From Maritalea porphyrae (GTDB lineage Bacteria > Pseudomonadota > Alphaproteobacteria > Rhizobiales > Devosiaceae), in the NCBI RefSeq assembly GCF_027213965.1, contig NZ_JAPWGX010000007.1, positions 1 through 64,000 of the forward strand: 64,000 nucleotides of DNA, in the 5' to 3' direction. The notes under the pieces were generated by a model that did no database searches, had not been told where the DNA came from, and worked only from the letters and a program-made list of their open reading frames with translations. The position numbers and the translations under genes were made by a program. Numbering within the stretch: the stretch's first letter is position 1; every line of letters begins with the position of its first letter. Positions 32,372-41,344 of the stretch are shown here, in pieces.

Positions 32372-32698
32372 ATGTCTATAGATTCTAGCGAAATGCACAC
32401 ATTACCTTCATTCTCCACCGATTTGCATAGTTCCGTTGGGGAAGCCTCAAATATGCTCAAAGCGATCGCTCATGAAGGGCGCTTGATGATTCTTTGCCGC
32501 CTTTCAGAAAAAGAAGCATCCGTTTCAGAACTTGAGGATCTGCTGGAGGCACGCCAAGCGGCGGTATCTCAACAATTGGCGAGGTTGCGACAAGAAGGAC
32601 TTGTGCAAACCAGACGTGACGGCAAAGCGATCTACTATTCGCTGGCCGATGATCGCGTCCGCTCAATCATAAGCGCGGTTCACGGCACTTTTAGCTGA
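32372..32698 (+). CDS. ArsR/SmtB family transcriptional regulator
   Basis: 108 residues from ATG 32372. Winged helix: LKAIAHEGRLMILCRLSEKE, recognition helix ARQAAVSQQLARLRQEGLVQ, wing TRRDGKAIYYSL. The classic ELCVC metal site is absent; a single Cys is at MILCRL, so redox or persulfide sensing as in BigR/SqrR types is conceivable. It is the first chromosomal gene after the tRNA, and no target gene is obvious beside it. Confidence 0.85.
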   Translation: MSIDSSEMHTLPSFSTDLHSSVGEASNMLKAIAHEGRLMILCRLSEKEASVSELEDLLEARQAAVSQQLARLRQEGLVQTRRDGKAIYYSLADDRVRSIISAVHGTFS

Positions 32699-32833
32699 TC
32701 CACAGAGAATTATGGCGTTGCACTATTGAATCGCCAATGAAGGCAAACTTGGCCGAACAAGCTTGGTTTTTGCCCAAATAGAGCCGCAATAGCGTGGCAA
32801 CAATTGTGCTCGACATTTTTTACGGAGATCAAA

Positions 32834-33562
32834 ATGTTAAAGCGTATTTTGCCCCTTTCAACGGCCCTATTTTTGGCGTGCGCACCCTTGCCAGGCTTTG
32901 CGCAGGACAAAGTGCCGACGGCCACGATGAACATAAGTGCAACAGGTGCCGCTACTGCCGCTCCGGACATGGCCGTTGTCACCTCTGGCGTTGTGACTGA
33001 GGGCACAACAGCACGCGAAGCCCTTACGGCCAACAATGAAGCAATGAACGCACTCATTGACGTCCTAAAGTCAGCAGGCATCGAAACGCGCCACATCCAA
33101 ACCTCGGATTTTTCGGTGCAGCCAAATTATGTACACACCGACATCCGCGATCAGAACGGTTATGTTTTGCCACCCAAGATCAGCGGCTATCGTGTGTCGA
33201 ATATGGTGACCGTAAGCGTTGTTGATTTGGACAATTTGGGCGCGGTTCTGGATCAAGCGGTAACGGTTGGGGCCAACTCAATCAATGGTGTAAGCTTTTC
33301 CGTTTCGAACCCAAACAAGCTCCTAGATGAAGCCCGCCGTCAAGCGATGGCAGAGGCCATTAAAAACGCTGATGTTTATGCGCAAGCTGCAAATGTTACT
33401 CTGAGCCGGATCATCAATATCTCAGAAAACAACAATTATGGCGGCCAGCAATATAAACCTGTGGCCCGGATGGAAATGGCGATGTCAGATTCGGTGCCAA
33501 TGCAAGCAGGCGAAATCGACTATTCGATTACCGTCAATGTGACATGGGAAATCGCTGAGTAA
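32834..33562 (+). CDS. SIMPL domain-containing periplasmic protein
   Basis: 242 residues from ATG 32834 (GGAG 8 bases upstream). Signal peptide MLKRILPLSTALFLACAPLP with cleavage after GFA. The mature part has the SIMPL/DUF541 pattern: MNISATGAATAAPDMAVVTS, IQTSDFSVQPNY, SGYRVSNMVTVSV, ARRQAMAEAIKNADVYAQAA. These are periplasmic or outer-membrane-associated oligomers of unclear role, some linked to oxidative stress. Confidence 0.88.
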   Translation: MLKRILPLSTALFLACAPLPGFAQDKVPTATMNISATGAATAAPDMAVVTSGVVTEGTTAREALTANNEAMNALIDVLKSAGIETRHIQTSDFSVQPNYVHTDIRDQNGYVLPPKISGYRVSNMVTVSVVDLDNLGAVLDQAVTVGANSINGVSFSVSNPNKLLDEARRQAMAEAIKNADVYAQAANVTLSRIINISENNNYGGQQYKPVARMEMAMSDSVPMQAGEIDYSITVNVTWEIAE

Positions 33563-33595
33563 CGTAAGATTTTGGGCGGCAAATTTGTCGCCCAA

Positions 33596-34420
33596 TTATC
33601 CAAAGAGCGCTTGAATGATCATGCGGGTCCCCACGATCAAAAGATAGATAGCCAAAACACGCTTAAGAAGCACTGCAGAGAGCTTGTGCGCGATAAAAGC
33701 ACCAACCGGGGCAAACATGATCGCGCCCACCGCCAACGCCGCCATTGCAGGCAGTGAAATATACCCAATTGAATACGCTGGCAGTCCAGCCACTCCCCAA
33801 CCCGAAATGATAAAGCCAATTGCAGCGGGCAATGCAATAAACACACCGAGCGCAGAGCTGGTGCCAACCGCTGTGTGAACAGGGGTACCGAGCACAGTCA
33901 TGGTTGGCACGCTCAAAGAGCCGCCACCAATTCCCATTAAAGATGATATATAGCCAATAAATGCAGCGCTTAAGCGATGTGTAATGGGGGATGCGGACAA
34001 GCCCTCCATCAATTTCTTTTGCAAGGGAACAACCGAGTTGATGGCGATAAAGAACGCCATCACGCCAAAAATGATGCGCAACACAAATGCCGAATAAAAC
34101 CCAGCGCTAATGCCGCCAATAAATGAAGCAATCACCATTGCCGGTGCCCAAAGTACCAGCAAGTCCTTTGCAACGGCGCCACGCTTTGCATGTGAACGCG
34201 CGCTCGACAAGCCTGTGGGCACAATCACGGCCAGCGAAGTCGCCACTGCCATATGCATAATGATTTCAGTGGGCAGCCCCATGAGTTGAAACACGGTCGC
34301 CATAACGGGCACCATAACAATGCCACCGCCAACCCCCAAAAGGCCCGCCATCAATCCACCGGCAACACCAGCACCCACAAGCCAAAGCGCCATGGGCACC
34401 AGGTCAACCATCTGATTCAT
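33596..34420 (-). CDS. TauE/SafE family membrane protein (sulfite/sulfoacetate exporter type)
   Basis: 274 residues with about eight membrane segments. The first TauE repeat has LMAGLLGVGGGIVMVPVM, the second GYISSLMGIGGGSLSVPTM, the family's paired signature. Substrates of the family include sulfite and organosulfonates; the substrate here is unknown. Its ATG overlaps the stop of the ankyrin lipoprotein gene (TAATG), and both follow the RimK fusion on the minus strand. Confidence 0.9.
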   Translation of the reverse strand: MNQMVDLVPMALWLVGAGVAGGLMAGLLGVGGGIVMVPVMATVFQLMGLPTEIIMHMAVATSLAVIVPTGLSSARSHAKRGAVAKDLLVLWAPAMVIASFIGGISAGFYSAFVLRIIFGVMAFFIAINSVVPLQKKLMEGLSASPITHRLSAAFIGYISSLMGIGGGSLSVPTMTVLGTPVHTAVGTSSALGVFIALPAAIGFIISGWGVAGLPAYSIGYISLPAMAALAVGAIMFAPVGAFIAHKLSAVLLKRVLAIYLLIVGTRMIIQALFG

Positions 34421-34872
34421 TATCTACTCATCGCTTCGCGTAAAATCTGTATGATCTGTTGTCGCGAATTTTGCGGGGCCTTGCAAGTCGCGTCTAACGC
34501 GGTTCGACCATCATTGGTCTTAAGGTGAGGATTTGCGCCAGCATTCAACAAGGCTAAAACTAGCTGCGGCGTGCACCAGCTCGCTGCATTGTGCAGCGCA
34601 GTGCGCCCCGGTGGGGTGGCGACATTCGGGTTTGCCCCTGCCCGCAAAAGCACAAGCAAAACCTCAAGACCGCCTTTGGGTCCTGCCGCCACATAAATCA
34701 GCGGATCCCCAACGCCATTTACCAAATTCGCGTCAGCACCGCCATCAAGCAGCGCACTAAGCTGCGCTGCATCATTATTTCTAACGATCTGGAAAATCTT
34801 GGGCTCAACGCCCATACGTTGAACACAAGCCGAAATCGATAAGAGGATGGTCAAAAGCAAGATAATTCGCAT
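34420..34872 (-). CDS. Ankyrin-repeat lipoprotein
   Basis: 150 residues from ATG 34872 with AAGGAG 6 bases upstream. A lipobox (LSISAC) ends the signal peptide at residue ~14. Three ankyrin repeats follow (AQLSALLDGGADANLVNGVG; LLRAGANPNVATPPGRTALH; LLNAGANPHLKTNDGRTALD). It is likely a periplasmic-side protein-binding module. It is translated just before the TauE-type exporter and 31 bases after the RimK fusion gene. Confidence 0.85.
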   Translation of the reverse strand: MRIILLLTILLSISACVQRMGVEPKIFQIVRNNDAAQLSALLDGGADANLVNGVGDPLIYVAAGPKGGLEVLLVLLRAGANPNVATPPGRTALHNAASWCTPQLVLALLNAGANPHLKTNDGRTALDATCKAPQNSRQQIIQILREAMSR

Positions 34873-34903
34873 AACAACTCCTTCCCCCGATGATCGTTTT
34901 CCC

Positions 34904-36307
34904 TTATGCGCGTTTCCGTCTGGCCACACCTGCTGGCAAACGAGCATATCGCGCAACATATTCAACAACTTCACCAGCAATATCCACACCGGTGACCGTT
35001 TCCAACCCTTCAAGCCCCGGAGTGGAATTTACCTCCAAGACTTTTGGTCCATCATCTGAGCGTAGCATATCAACACCAGCAAATCGTAAACCCATCACTT
35101 TCGCTGCTTTGATCGCCAACAGTCGCTCTTTTTTTGTGATCTTCACTTTCACGATTTTGCCGCGCTGGTGCAGGTTTGAACGAAAATCGCCATCTGCGGC
35201 TCTGCGTTGCACAGCTCCGAGAACTTTATTGCCCAAAACGATGCAGCGAATATCAGCTCCGTTCGCTTCTGCCACAAACTTTTGCACCAGAATATTAGCA
35301 CGCAAGTGCCGAAATGCAGCAATAACGCTTTCAGCCGCCTTCATTGTTTCCGCCAACACAACGCCGCGCCCATGCGCACCTTCCAATAGTTTCAGAACAA
35401 ATGGTGCTTTACCAATAATGCCTAGCATTGCTTTCACATCAAGCGGCGAATGGGCAAACCCGGTCACCGGCATCGGAATGCCGGCCTTTGCGAGCGCCTG
35501 ATGGGCGTTCAATTTGTCCCGTGCAGCCCCAATTGCGGCCCCATTGTTCAAGCTGAACGAACCAATCATTTCAAACTGTCGCACCACCGCCAAACCATAA
35601 TAGTTCACCGATGCGCCAATGCGTGGGATGATCGCATCGTAATAGGGCAATTCCTTACCCTGATGATGGATGGCGGGATTGTCTGCGGTAATGTTCATAT
35701 AACACCGGGTGGTGTTGATCACATCAATCTCAATGTCGTGTTTTTGAGCTGCAGCAACTATTTTCTTTGTCGAATAACTGTTGGGTTCCCGGCTCAACAA
35801 AGCCACACGTAACCGGCGTTCTGGCATATCTGGCGACAAATCATCATAGGCCGAAATGTCCAAATCACCATTGATTCGCACCGCCATAGGGTCCACGACA
35901 ATTCGACCCTCCATTGCGGTGCGGCCAAGCAATTTACGGTAGTTCATCGATTCTCTGTCGGTCAGCGACAGCTCAATCTCCCACTGGTGCTCACCGACCT
36001 TGAGCATAGTGCGCACAATCGGACGCATTTCTGCCTGACCATTTGAAGATATGATTTCGCGATATGCAACAAGTGGCGCTGTACACCAAATTTGAACATC
36101 AGGACGCTCAACAACCGGCTGCACACCAAATCGGATCATCCGTTGCCCGTCTTCTTCTATTTCCTCGTAGGAAAAGGCGTGCAACGACGAGGTCTTTGCC
36201 CCAGTGTCTACTTTTGCCAATACAGCGGGCAGCCCCAAATCGGGGAAAGAAATCCACTCTTCGTGGCCCACGCTGATTTTTGGCATTTCTTCATCTGAAG
36301 TCGTCAT
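34904..36307 (-). CDS. rimK: Fusion of RimB-like zinc protease domain and RimK-type ATP-grasp ligase
   Basis: 467 residues from ATG 36307 (a GTG start at 36343 is possible). Residues ~10-160 are an ATP-dependent zinc protease-like domain (VLAKVDTGAKTSSLHA, TDRESMNYRKLLGR). Residues ~165-450 are a RimK ATP-grasp ligase (LLEGAHGRGVVLAE, ILVQKFVAEANGADIRCI, RFAGVDMLRSDDGPKVLEVN followed by STPGLEG). RimK adds glutamates to ribosomal protein S6; RimB trims them in some bacteria. A single chain with both may add and remove residues from one target. First gene of the operon with the ankyrin lipoprotein and TauE. Confidence 0.88.
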   Translation of the reverse strand: MTTSDEEMPKISVGHEEWISFPDLGLPAVLAKVDTGAKTSSLHAFSYEEIEEDGQRMIRFGVQPVVERPDVQIWCTAPLVAYREIISSNGQAEMRPIVRTMLKVGEHQWEIELSLTDRESMNYRKLLGRTAMEGRIVVDPMAVRINGDLDISAYDDLSPDMPERRLRVALLSREPNSYSTKKIVAAAQKHDIEIDVINTTRCYMNITADNPAIHHQGKELPYYDAIIPRIGASVNYYGLAVVRQFEMIGSFSLNNGAAIGAARDKLNAHQALAKAGIPMPVTGFAHSPLDVKAMLGIIGKAPFVLKLLEGAHGRGVVLAETMKAAESVIAAFRHLRANILVQKFVAEANGADIRCIVLGNKVLGAVQRRAADGDFRSNLHQRGKIVKVKITKKERLLAIKAAKVMGLRFAGVDMLRSDDGPKVLEVNSTPGLEGLETVTGVDIAGEVVEYVARYARLPAGVARRKRA

Positions 36308-36388
36308 CTCAAAATTCCCATCGACGTCGATACCCGTTGGCACCTTGCCATCAGCCTATCGCGAAAACTTAAATGCTGCATTACAGCA

Positions 36389-36416
36389 AAAAATCCCGCC
36401 ACGCGACGGGATTTTT
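36389..36416 (-). terminator. Terminator downstream of the LysE gene
   Basis: A 10-bp stem AAAAATCCCG/CGGGATTTTT with an 8-base loop, ending in T-runs on both strands. It lies 31 bases after the LysE stop (minus strand) and separates it from the RimK fusion. Confidence 0.85.
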
Positions 36417-36446
36417 CAGTCATTTTAAGAATCTAAACCGGTGAAT

Positions 36447-37061
36447 CTATTGTTCTGAAACGGCCAACTTTGCCGCCAACAAACCAAAACTCACTGCAAC
36501 AGTACGTCTGAACCAGCGCATAAATGCTGGCGAATTCGTCAGAAGCTGGCGCACTGAAAACGCCAGAACAGCGAATATGGCAAAAACCAAAAACGTTAGC
36601 ATCATAAATATGCCTCCCAACACCAACATCTCAACCGTACTATTTGCAGCTTGCACATTTACAAACTGAGGCAAGAACGCCATGAAAAATAGTGACAACT
36701 TTGGATTAAGTGAATTGATCGCTATGCCCGAACCAATAACCTTAGCCACTGTCGGCACCGCTTTTGGCTTCTCGTCCAACTGAATTGGCCCAGCAGATCG
36801 CAGCGTTTGCCACGCCAGATACAACAGGTAAGCAACCCCTGCATATTTCACAAATTGAAACGCCACCGCGCTTGTGTGCATCAAAACCGCAAGGCCAAAT
36901 ATCGCTGCCAATAGATGGGGTACAATGCCCATTGTGCTCGCAAAGGCTGCAATAAGCCCCGTGCGCCAACCACCCGCAATGGCCATCGCTACCGCATAAA
37001 CCATGCCCGTGCCGGGGATCAAGATCACCACCATGCACGTTAGAAAATACTCAAATGTCAT
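36447..37061 (-). CDS. LysE family amino-acid exporter
   Basis: 204 residues, about six membrane helices. The family signature is at the N-terminus (VILIPGTGMVYAVAMAIAGG followed by WRTGLIAA) and in KYAGVAYLLYLAWQTLRS. Members export basic amino acids, homoserine or related compounds; the substrate here is not evident. It is a single gene downstream (62 bases) of an Fe-S-type regulator on the same strand. Confidence 0.9.
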   Translation of the reverse strand: MTFEYFLTCMVVILIPGTGMVYAVAMAIAGGWRTGLIAAFASTMGIVPHLLAAIFGLAVLMHTSAVAFQFVKYAGVAYLLYLAWQTLRSAGPIQLDEKPKAVPTVAKVIGSGIAINSLNPKLSLFFMAFLPQFVNVQAANSTVEMLVLGGIFMMLTFLVFAIFAVLAFSVRQLLTNSPAFMRWFRRTVAVSFGLLAAKLAVSEQ

Positions 37062-37122
37062 AACTGCCCTCCTCGGCGAATATGAGCGCGAGCCTATTCA
37101 CAAAATGTGGCGCGAACAAGCG

Positions 37123-37761
37123 CTAGGGGGCCTTTTCAACGATCCTATAGGTACAACGCCGTGCGCCGGACACAATGTGGCTCTCACGCTGAACATCCGC
37201 ATTCTCGCCCAGAACTGTTTGAAACAGTTTCAACTCGGATTTGCAAAATCCCTGGCATGTGGTCGCCGCAATACAAATGGGGCAATGGTTTTCGTGCAGC
37301 AAAAATCCACCTTCAACTGGCTCCACTTCTGCCATATATCCCTCAGCCTCGCGAATTTTCGCAAGGGTTTTGACCTTTGCCCCAAGCGCAGATTTTTGAT
37401 CCAGCTTCGATTGATAAATGTCCAGCGAACGTTGTTCGCGTTTTGCGATCAATTTATCCAAACCAGCTTCGCCAAATGTTTCAATGACTGAACTTATCAT
37501 TTCAATGGTCAAATCCGCGTGCCGATCCGGGAAACGCTGATTACCCTTGTCGGTGAGCTGCCAATATTTCTTCGGCCGCCCAACACTCTCGCGACGGTCC
37601 TCGCTAATCACCAAGCCTAGCTGGGCCAGTTTTTCCATATGCTGACGCACAGCGACAGAGGTCGTGCCCACCAACTCACCCAAGGCCACAGCTGTTTGTG
37701 GGCCACGTGTTTTGATGAGAAACAAAAGCCGCTCAATGGTCTTGTCATCAGACATTTTCAT
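37123..37761 (-). CDS. SufR-like winged-helix regulator with C-terminal cysteine cluster
   Basis: 212 residues. The HTH is at ~25-60 (TAVALGELVGTTSVAVRQHM) followed by the wing SVGRPKKYWQLTDKG. The C-terminal third has HCPICIAATTCQGFCKSEL and a late ARRCTY, the cysteine set of SufR-type Fe-S sensors. It diverges from the CxxC miniprotein and MFS genes; an inverted repeat over their promoter (37804-37819) is the probable operator. Ligand state (Fe-S cluster or another metal) is inferred from the cysteines. Confidence 0.82.
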   Translation of the reverse strand: MKMSDDKTIERLLFLIKTRGPQTAVALGELVGTTSVAVRQHMEKLAQLGLVISEDRRESVGRPKKYWQLTDKGNQRFPDRHADLTIEMISSVIETFGEAGLDKLIAKREQRSLDIYQSKLDQKSALGAKVKTLAKIREAEGYMAEVEPVEGGFLLHENHCPICIAATTCQGFCKSELKLFQTVLGENADVQRESHIVSGARRCTYRIVEKAP

Positions 37762-37803
37762 GAAAAACGATCCTTAGCTGTTGCGCCACTCTAATAAAAA
37801 AAG

Positions 37804-37834
37804 ATTTGACTTGTCAAATAATCCTGCCTAATAC
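37804..37834 (+). promoter_or_regulatory. Promoter with ATTTGAC-TT-GTCAAAT operator
   Basis: TTGACT (37806-37811), 17 bases, TAATAC (37829-37834). A 7-bp inverted repeat ATTTGAC/GTCAAAT (37804-37819) overlaps the -35 box. It faces the CxxC miniprotein and MFS genes and lies 43 bases from the divergent regulator start, so the regulator very likely controls it. Confidence 0.75.
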
Positions 37835-37876
37835 CGATAAAGAAAGAATTTTCTTATTTAATAACGAGGTGCCAAA

Positions 37877-38059
37877 ATGTGGATCAACAAATTCTTCAAC
37901 ACTCTCCCTAGAGCGTTTCCCCCTGTTGAGCCGTTGGCGCATCGTGCTGCCCTGTTGGTTGGCAATTCTGCCCCCGCCAATCAACAGGGCTCCCCCTATT
38001 GTCCGGCCTGTGAACAGGCAAAATCTGTTCACGAGTTCTATGCCGACATTGCAAAATGA
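37877..38059 (+). CDS. CxxC miniprotein ahead of the MFS pair
   Basis: 60 residues with a GAGG 9 bases before ATG. Contains one CPAC motif (SPYCPACEQAKSVHEFY) and no membrane span. The stop overlaps the MFS start (ATGA). It resembles small metal- or thiol-binding proteins in general, but no family is recognised. Position between an Fe-S-type regulator's operator and two transporters hints at metal or thiol handling. Confidence 0.6.
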   Translation: MWINKFFNTLPRAFPPVEPLAHRAALLVGNSAPANQQGSPYCPACEQAKSVHEFYADIAK

Positions 38060-39513
38060 GCACCCAAGACGAAAACGCGCATGTTAAATTCTCTGACCTG
38101 TTCAAAGAAGGGCGTGCCCTCTTAACGCTTACCCTAATTCTCAGTGTTGGCTCACACGCCACAAACCTGTTCGTCACGCGTACAGTGCTGCCCACCATTG
38201 TGGCGGATATTGGCGGCAAAGAATTGATGTATTGGGCGCTCGCCCTTTTTCAAATCGCGGCCATTGTCGGGGGCATGGGTTCCGCCCAGATCAAAGATAA
38301 ACTTGGCGGCCGGCATACAATCTATTTGGCGGCTGCCTTGCTGGTCGTCGGCTCTTGTTTTGCAGGTTTCGCACAACACTTCGGTTACCTTGTTCTCGGT
38401 CGTGGCATCCAAGGTTTTGCTGAAGGCCTGCTGATATCGCTATCGTACATCATTTTGAGCGAAAGCTATCCCAACAATCTTATGGCACGCATGATCGGCA
38501 TGCTTGCTGTGGTTTGGGCCGCAGCTTCAGCAATTGGCCCCCTCGCCGCTGGCCTGCTAGAATCCAGTTTTGGCTGGCGTAGCGCATTTTTGGTCAATCT
38601 CGTCATCGCCATCCTTCTTGTGGTGCAATCAAGATACGCCGTGAAACAACAACCGTCCCAAAAAGACGGACAGCGGATTCCTATCGCCCGACTAGCTCTT
38701 TTCGTTTCCGCAATCACCGGCATTTGCCTAACCGGACAATTTACAAACCCAGTTTTAATCCTTGCCATTTTAGCCTTCTCATTCACGTTGCTCGCTTTTG
38801 CGATCAAACGCGACAAGCGCGCGAAAAACCGGATGTTGCCCAATCAGATATTCACCACTAAAGGCACGATCGGTTTAGGTATTTGGACAAACATTTCAAT
38901 CTCAATCGCGGTCGGCGGTCATGGTGTTTATGGTGTCGCTCTACTCCAAAGCATGTGGCAACTCAGTCCCATTTATGCAGGCTTCCTGGCATCAATCGTT
39001 GCAGCGGCTTGGTCTGTTGCATCGTGGGGATTATCTGGTGTCGCAAAGTTAAAAAACCAACTGCTGCTTATACGCACCGGCATCACCATGATTACCTTTA
39101 GTTTTCCAATTACTGCTTTAGCCTGGTCACTAACCAACCTCACCATCGCCACACTTGGCTTTGCAATTCTCGGCTTGGGATTAGGCACGTCTACGATATT
39201 TCTTGAAAAGAAAATCATGCATGCAGCCACGCATAAAGAGAAAGACCGAACATCTTCAATCCTACCTCCTATAGATAGCGCCGCGGGCGCCATCGGCGCA
39301 GCATTCGCCAGCATCCTAGCGCTAAGCCTTGGTCTGTTCGGTGGCACACCAACATTTGGCATTTTGGATGCACAAGTAGCCTCAGTCGTGGCAACGCAAA
39401 TGTATTTGACATTCTTTGCCTTGTCGGTGCCTGCTATGGTGATGTCATTCCTACTTCCGCTTGATGATTCCCAATCCGAGCGATCCAATAATACTCAACC
39501 AATTGCAGAGTAA
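38056..39513 (+). CDS. MFS transporter, first of a tandem pair
   Basis: 485 residues, about 12-14 membrane helices. MFS motifs: LGGRHTIYLAAALLVVGSCF and LGRGIQGFAEGLLISLSYII. It belongs to the drug/H+ antiporter-like group by its long length and motif C region (ASAIGPLAAGLLESSFGWRS). The stop overlaps the start of a second, clearly paralogous MFS gene (TAATG). Confidence 0.9.
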   Translation: MSTQDENAHVKFSDLFKEGRALLTLTLILSVGSHATNLFVTRTVLPTIVADIGGKELMYWALALFQIAAIVGGMGSAQIKDKLGGRHTIYLAAALLVVGSCFAGFAQHFGYLVLGRGIQGFAEGLLISLSYIILSESYPNNLMARMIGMLAVVWAAASAIGPLAAGLLESSFGWRSAFLVNLVIAILLVVQSRYAVKQQPSQKDGQRIPIARLALFVSAITGICLTGQFTNPVLILAILAFSFTLLAFAIKRDKRAKNRMLPNQIFTTKGTIGLGIWTNISISIAVGGHGVYGVALLQSMWQLSPIYAGFLASIVAAAWSVASWGLSGVAKLKNQLLLIRTGITMITFSFPITALAWSLTNLTIATLGFAILGLGLGTSTIFLEKKIMHAATHKEKDRTSSILPPIDSAAGAIGAAFASILALSLGLFGGTPTFGILDAQVASVVATQMYLTFFALSVPAMVMSFLLPLDDSQSERSNNTQPIAE

Positions 39514-40949
39514 TGAGCGCACCAACACAAAGACCGCCCGACCATTTCAACAAGCTGTTTTCAAAAGAATTCATTCTGTTGAGCATGCTGAACATTCTGA
39601 TTGTCGGCTCACATGCTGTAAACAGCTACGTTACGGTCACCATTGTGCCTTCAATCGTTGTTGATTTGGGTGGTCGCGAATATATGTTCTGGCTGTTCGC
39701 GCTGTTTCAAGTCGGCTCCATCGTCGCCGGCGTGGTCGCAGGTAGCTACAAAAACCAGATCGGTGCGCGCAACATCTTTTCTATTGCCTGCTTGATCTTG
39801 CTTTTCGGCTCACTGCTCGGAGGTATGGCCAACCATTTGACCTTGGTCATTCTTGGCAGAGGACTACAAGGCATCGGCGAAGGCATGCTTTTGTCGCTGA
39901 TCTATATATTGGTCGCAGACCTTCTACCCTCGAAACTACTGCCCCGCATGTTTGCGCTTAGCTCTGTCATTTGGTCAGTCGCTGCAGCTTCAGGTCCATT
40001 GTTTGCGGGGGTTATGGATCAGTTCATTTCTTGGCGCGCAGCCTTTTTGTTCAACGTGCCGCTTGTTCTTATCCTGCTGGCCATTGCCTGGCGCGCCATT
40101 CCCAAACAAGAGGCTAAAAAGCAAGCCGATCCATTACCGATCAAAAGGCTTGTGCTTCTCACCGTGGGCCTGCTGGTTATGGGCGCGGCAGGGCAGTTTA
40201 CAACGCCAGCAATCCTCGCCGTCATCATCGTCACCTCACTTGCAATGCTGGCGGGCTTCATGTGGCTAGACAACAAAGCCACTAACCGTCTATTGCCCGC
40301 GCGGCCCTTCACCCAAGACACAGCTGTTTCGATCTGCATGACAATGATATTCCTCATTCCACTGGCGGCATCCGCAGGCAACGTCTATTTCGCGTCGCTC
40401 TTGCGCTCGGTTTGGGACTTGTCCGCACTTCAAGCGGGCTACGCATTGGCAATCATTGCTTTTGCTTGGACAACTGTCGCATGGCTCACCAACAAAATTG
40501 ACGACCCCATCATCGAATTTCGAATGATCCAGCTCGGGAGTTTTTCCTATGCGGTGGGCATGGCCATTTCAGCCGCTGGTCTATATTTTGGCTCGCTGGG
40601 CATTGTGTGTTTCGGATTTGCGGTGCAAGGGGCAGCTATGGGTGCCAGTAGCCAATTCAACCGCAAAGTCATTATAACAAGAGCGTCTCAAGCCGAACGA
40701 TCAACGACCTCAGGAGCGATCGCACCAACTTCATTTACCGGTGCAGTAATTGGCGCGGCACTTGCTGGGCTTACCGCTCAAATGTTTGGCCTTTTTGAAG
40801 GCACACCAACTTCATCTGTATTTGATCCAGATATCGCCCGCACTTCGGGCAGCATGATGATGTTGGTGTTTGCGGGCTTGGCATTCTGCGCGAACTTAAT
40901 ATCACTTAGATTGCGCCAAAGGCACCTCGCCGCGCCGATCCAAACCTAG
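39513..40949 (+). CDS. MFS transporter, second of a tandem pair
   Basis: 478 residues, paralogue of the previous gene along the whole length (shared patterns SHAxNxxVTxTxxPxIVxD, LGRGxQGxxEGxLxSLxYI, and ExTPTF/EGTPTS near the end). Coupled translation of two related full-length MFS proteins is unusual and suggests a functional pair. Substrate unknown. Confidence 0.9.
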   Translation: MSAPTQRPPDHFNKLFSKEFILLSMLNILIVGSHAVNSYVTVTIVPSIVVDLGGREYMFWLFALFQVGSIVAGVVAGSYKNQIGARNIFSIACLILLFGSLLGGMANHLTLVILGRGLQGIGEGMLLSLIYILVADLLPSKLLPRMFALSSVIWSVAAASGPLFAGVMDQFISWRAAFLFNVPLVLILLAIAWRAIPKQEAKKQADPLPIKRLVLLTVGLLVMGAAGQFTTPAILAVIIVTSLAMLAGFMWLDNKATNRLLPARPFTQDTAVSICMTMIFLIPLAASAGNVYFASLLRSVWDLSALQAGYALAIIAFAWTTVAWLTNKIDDPIIEFRMIQLGSFSYAVGMAISAAGLYFGSLGIVCFGFAVQGAAMGASSQFNRKVIITRASQAERSTTSGAIAPTSFTGAVIGAALAGLTAQMFGLFEGTPTSSVFDPDIARTSGSMMMLVFAGLAFCANLISLRLRQRHLAAPIQT

Positions 40950-40980
40950 CCCCACAACAACCAAATCAGCAGTCCACATG

Positions 40981-41268
40981 TCACCCAAACAGGCTATCGC
41001 CTTGTTCTTTGATGATTTGCTTGGCCTTGTCGATTGCCGCGCTTTTTGCCATTTCAGGACTGCCAAGTCGATCAGCACGTATGAATGTTGATGACTTCAA
41101 TTCACCATCAATCTCTTTTTCAATGATGCCGGAAAGCTGATACTCAGATCCCACTTTCATTTCCGTTGCCTTGATCAGATAGTCAAGGTGGTGCTCCTCA
41201 CCAAGCACCTTCGGCTCGCTTGATGCAGGCTCACCCCCAATGCCAAAGAGCTTTTTTAAAAATGACAT
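40981..41268 (-). CDS. HlyU family protein
   Basis: 95 residues from ATG 41268 (AAGGAAG upstream). MSFLKKLFGIGG start, then LSGIIEKEIDGELKSSTFIR, ADRLGSPEMAKSAAIDKAKQ and IIKEQGDSLF, the HlyU-family layout common in Alphaproteobacteria. Despite the name, most members are not shown to regulate toxin genes. It converges on the MFS pair. Confidence 0.82.
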   Translation of the reverse strand: MSFLKKLFGIGGEPASSEPKVLGEEHHLDYLIKATEMKVGSEYQLSGIIEKEIDGELKSSTFIRADRLGSPEMAKSAAIDKAKQIIKEQGDSLFG

Positions 41269-41344
41269 AATCTTCCTTCTCTTCAACTGGGCTCGTTCCG
41301 TAAATCTACAACCAGTGCAGTTGCCAATAACAATCTAACTAACA

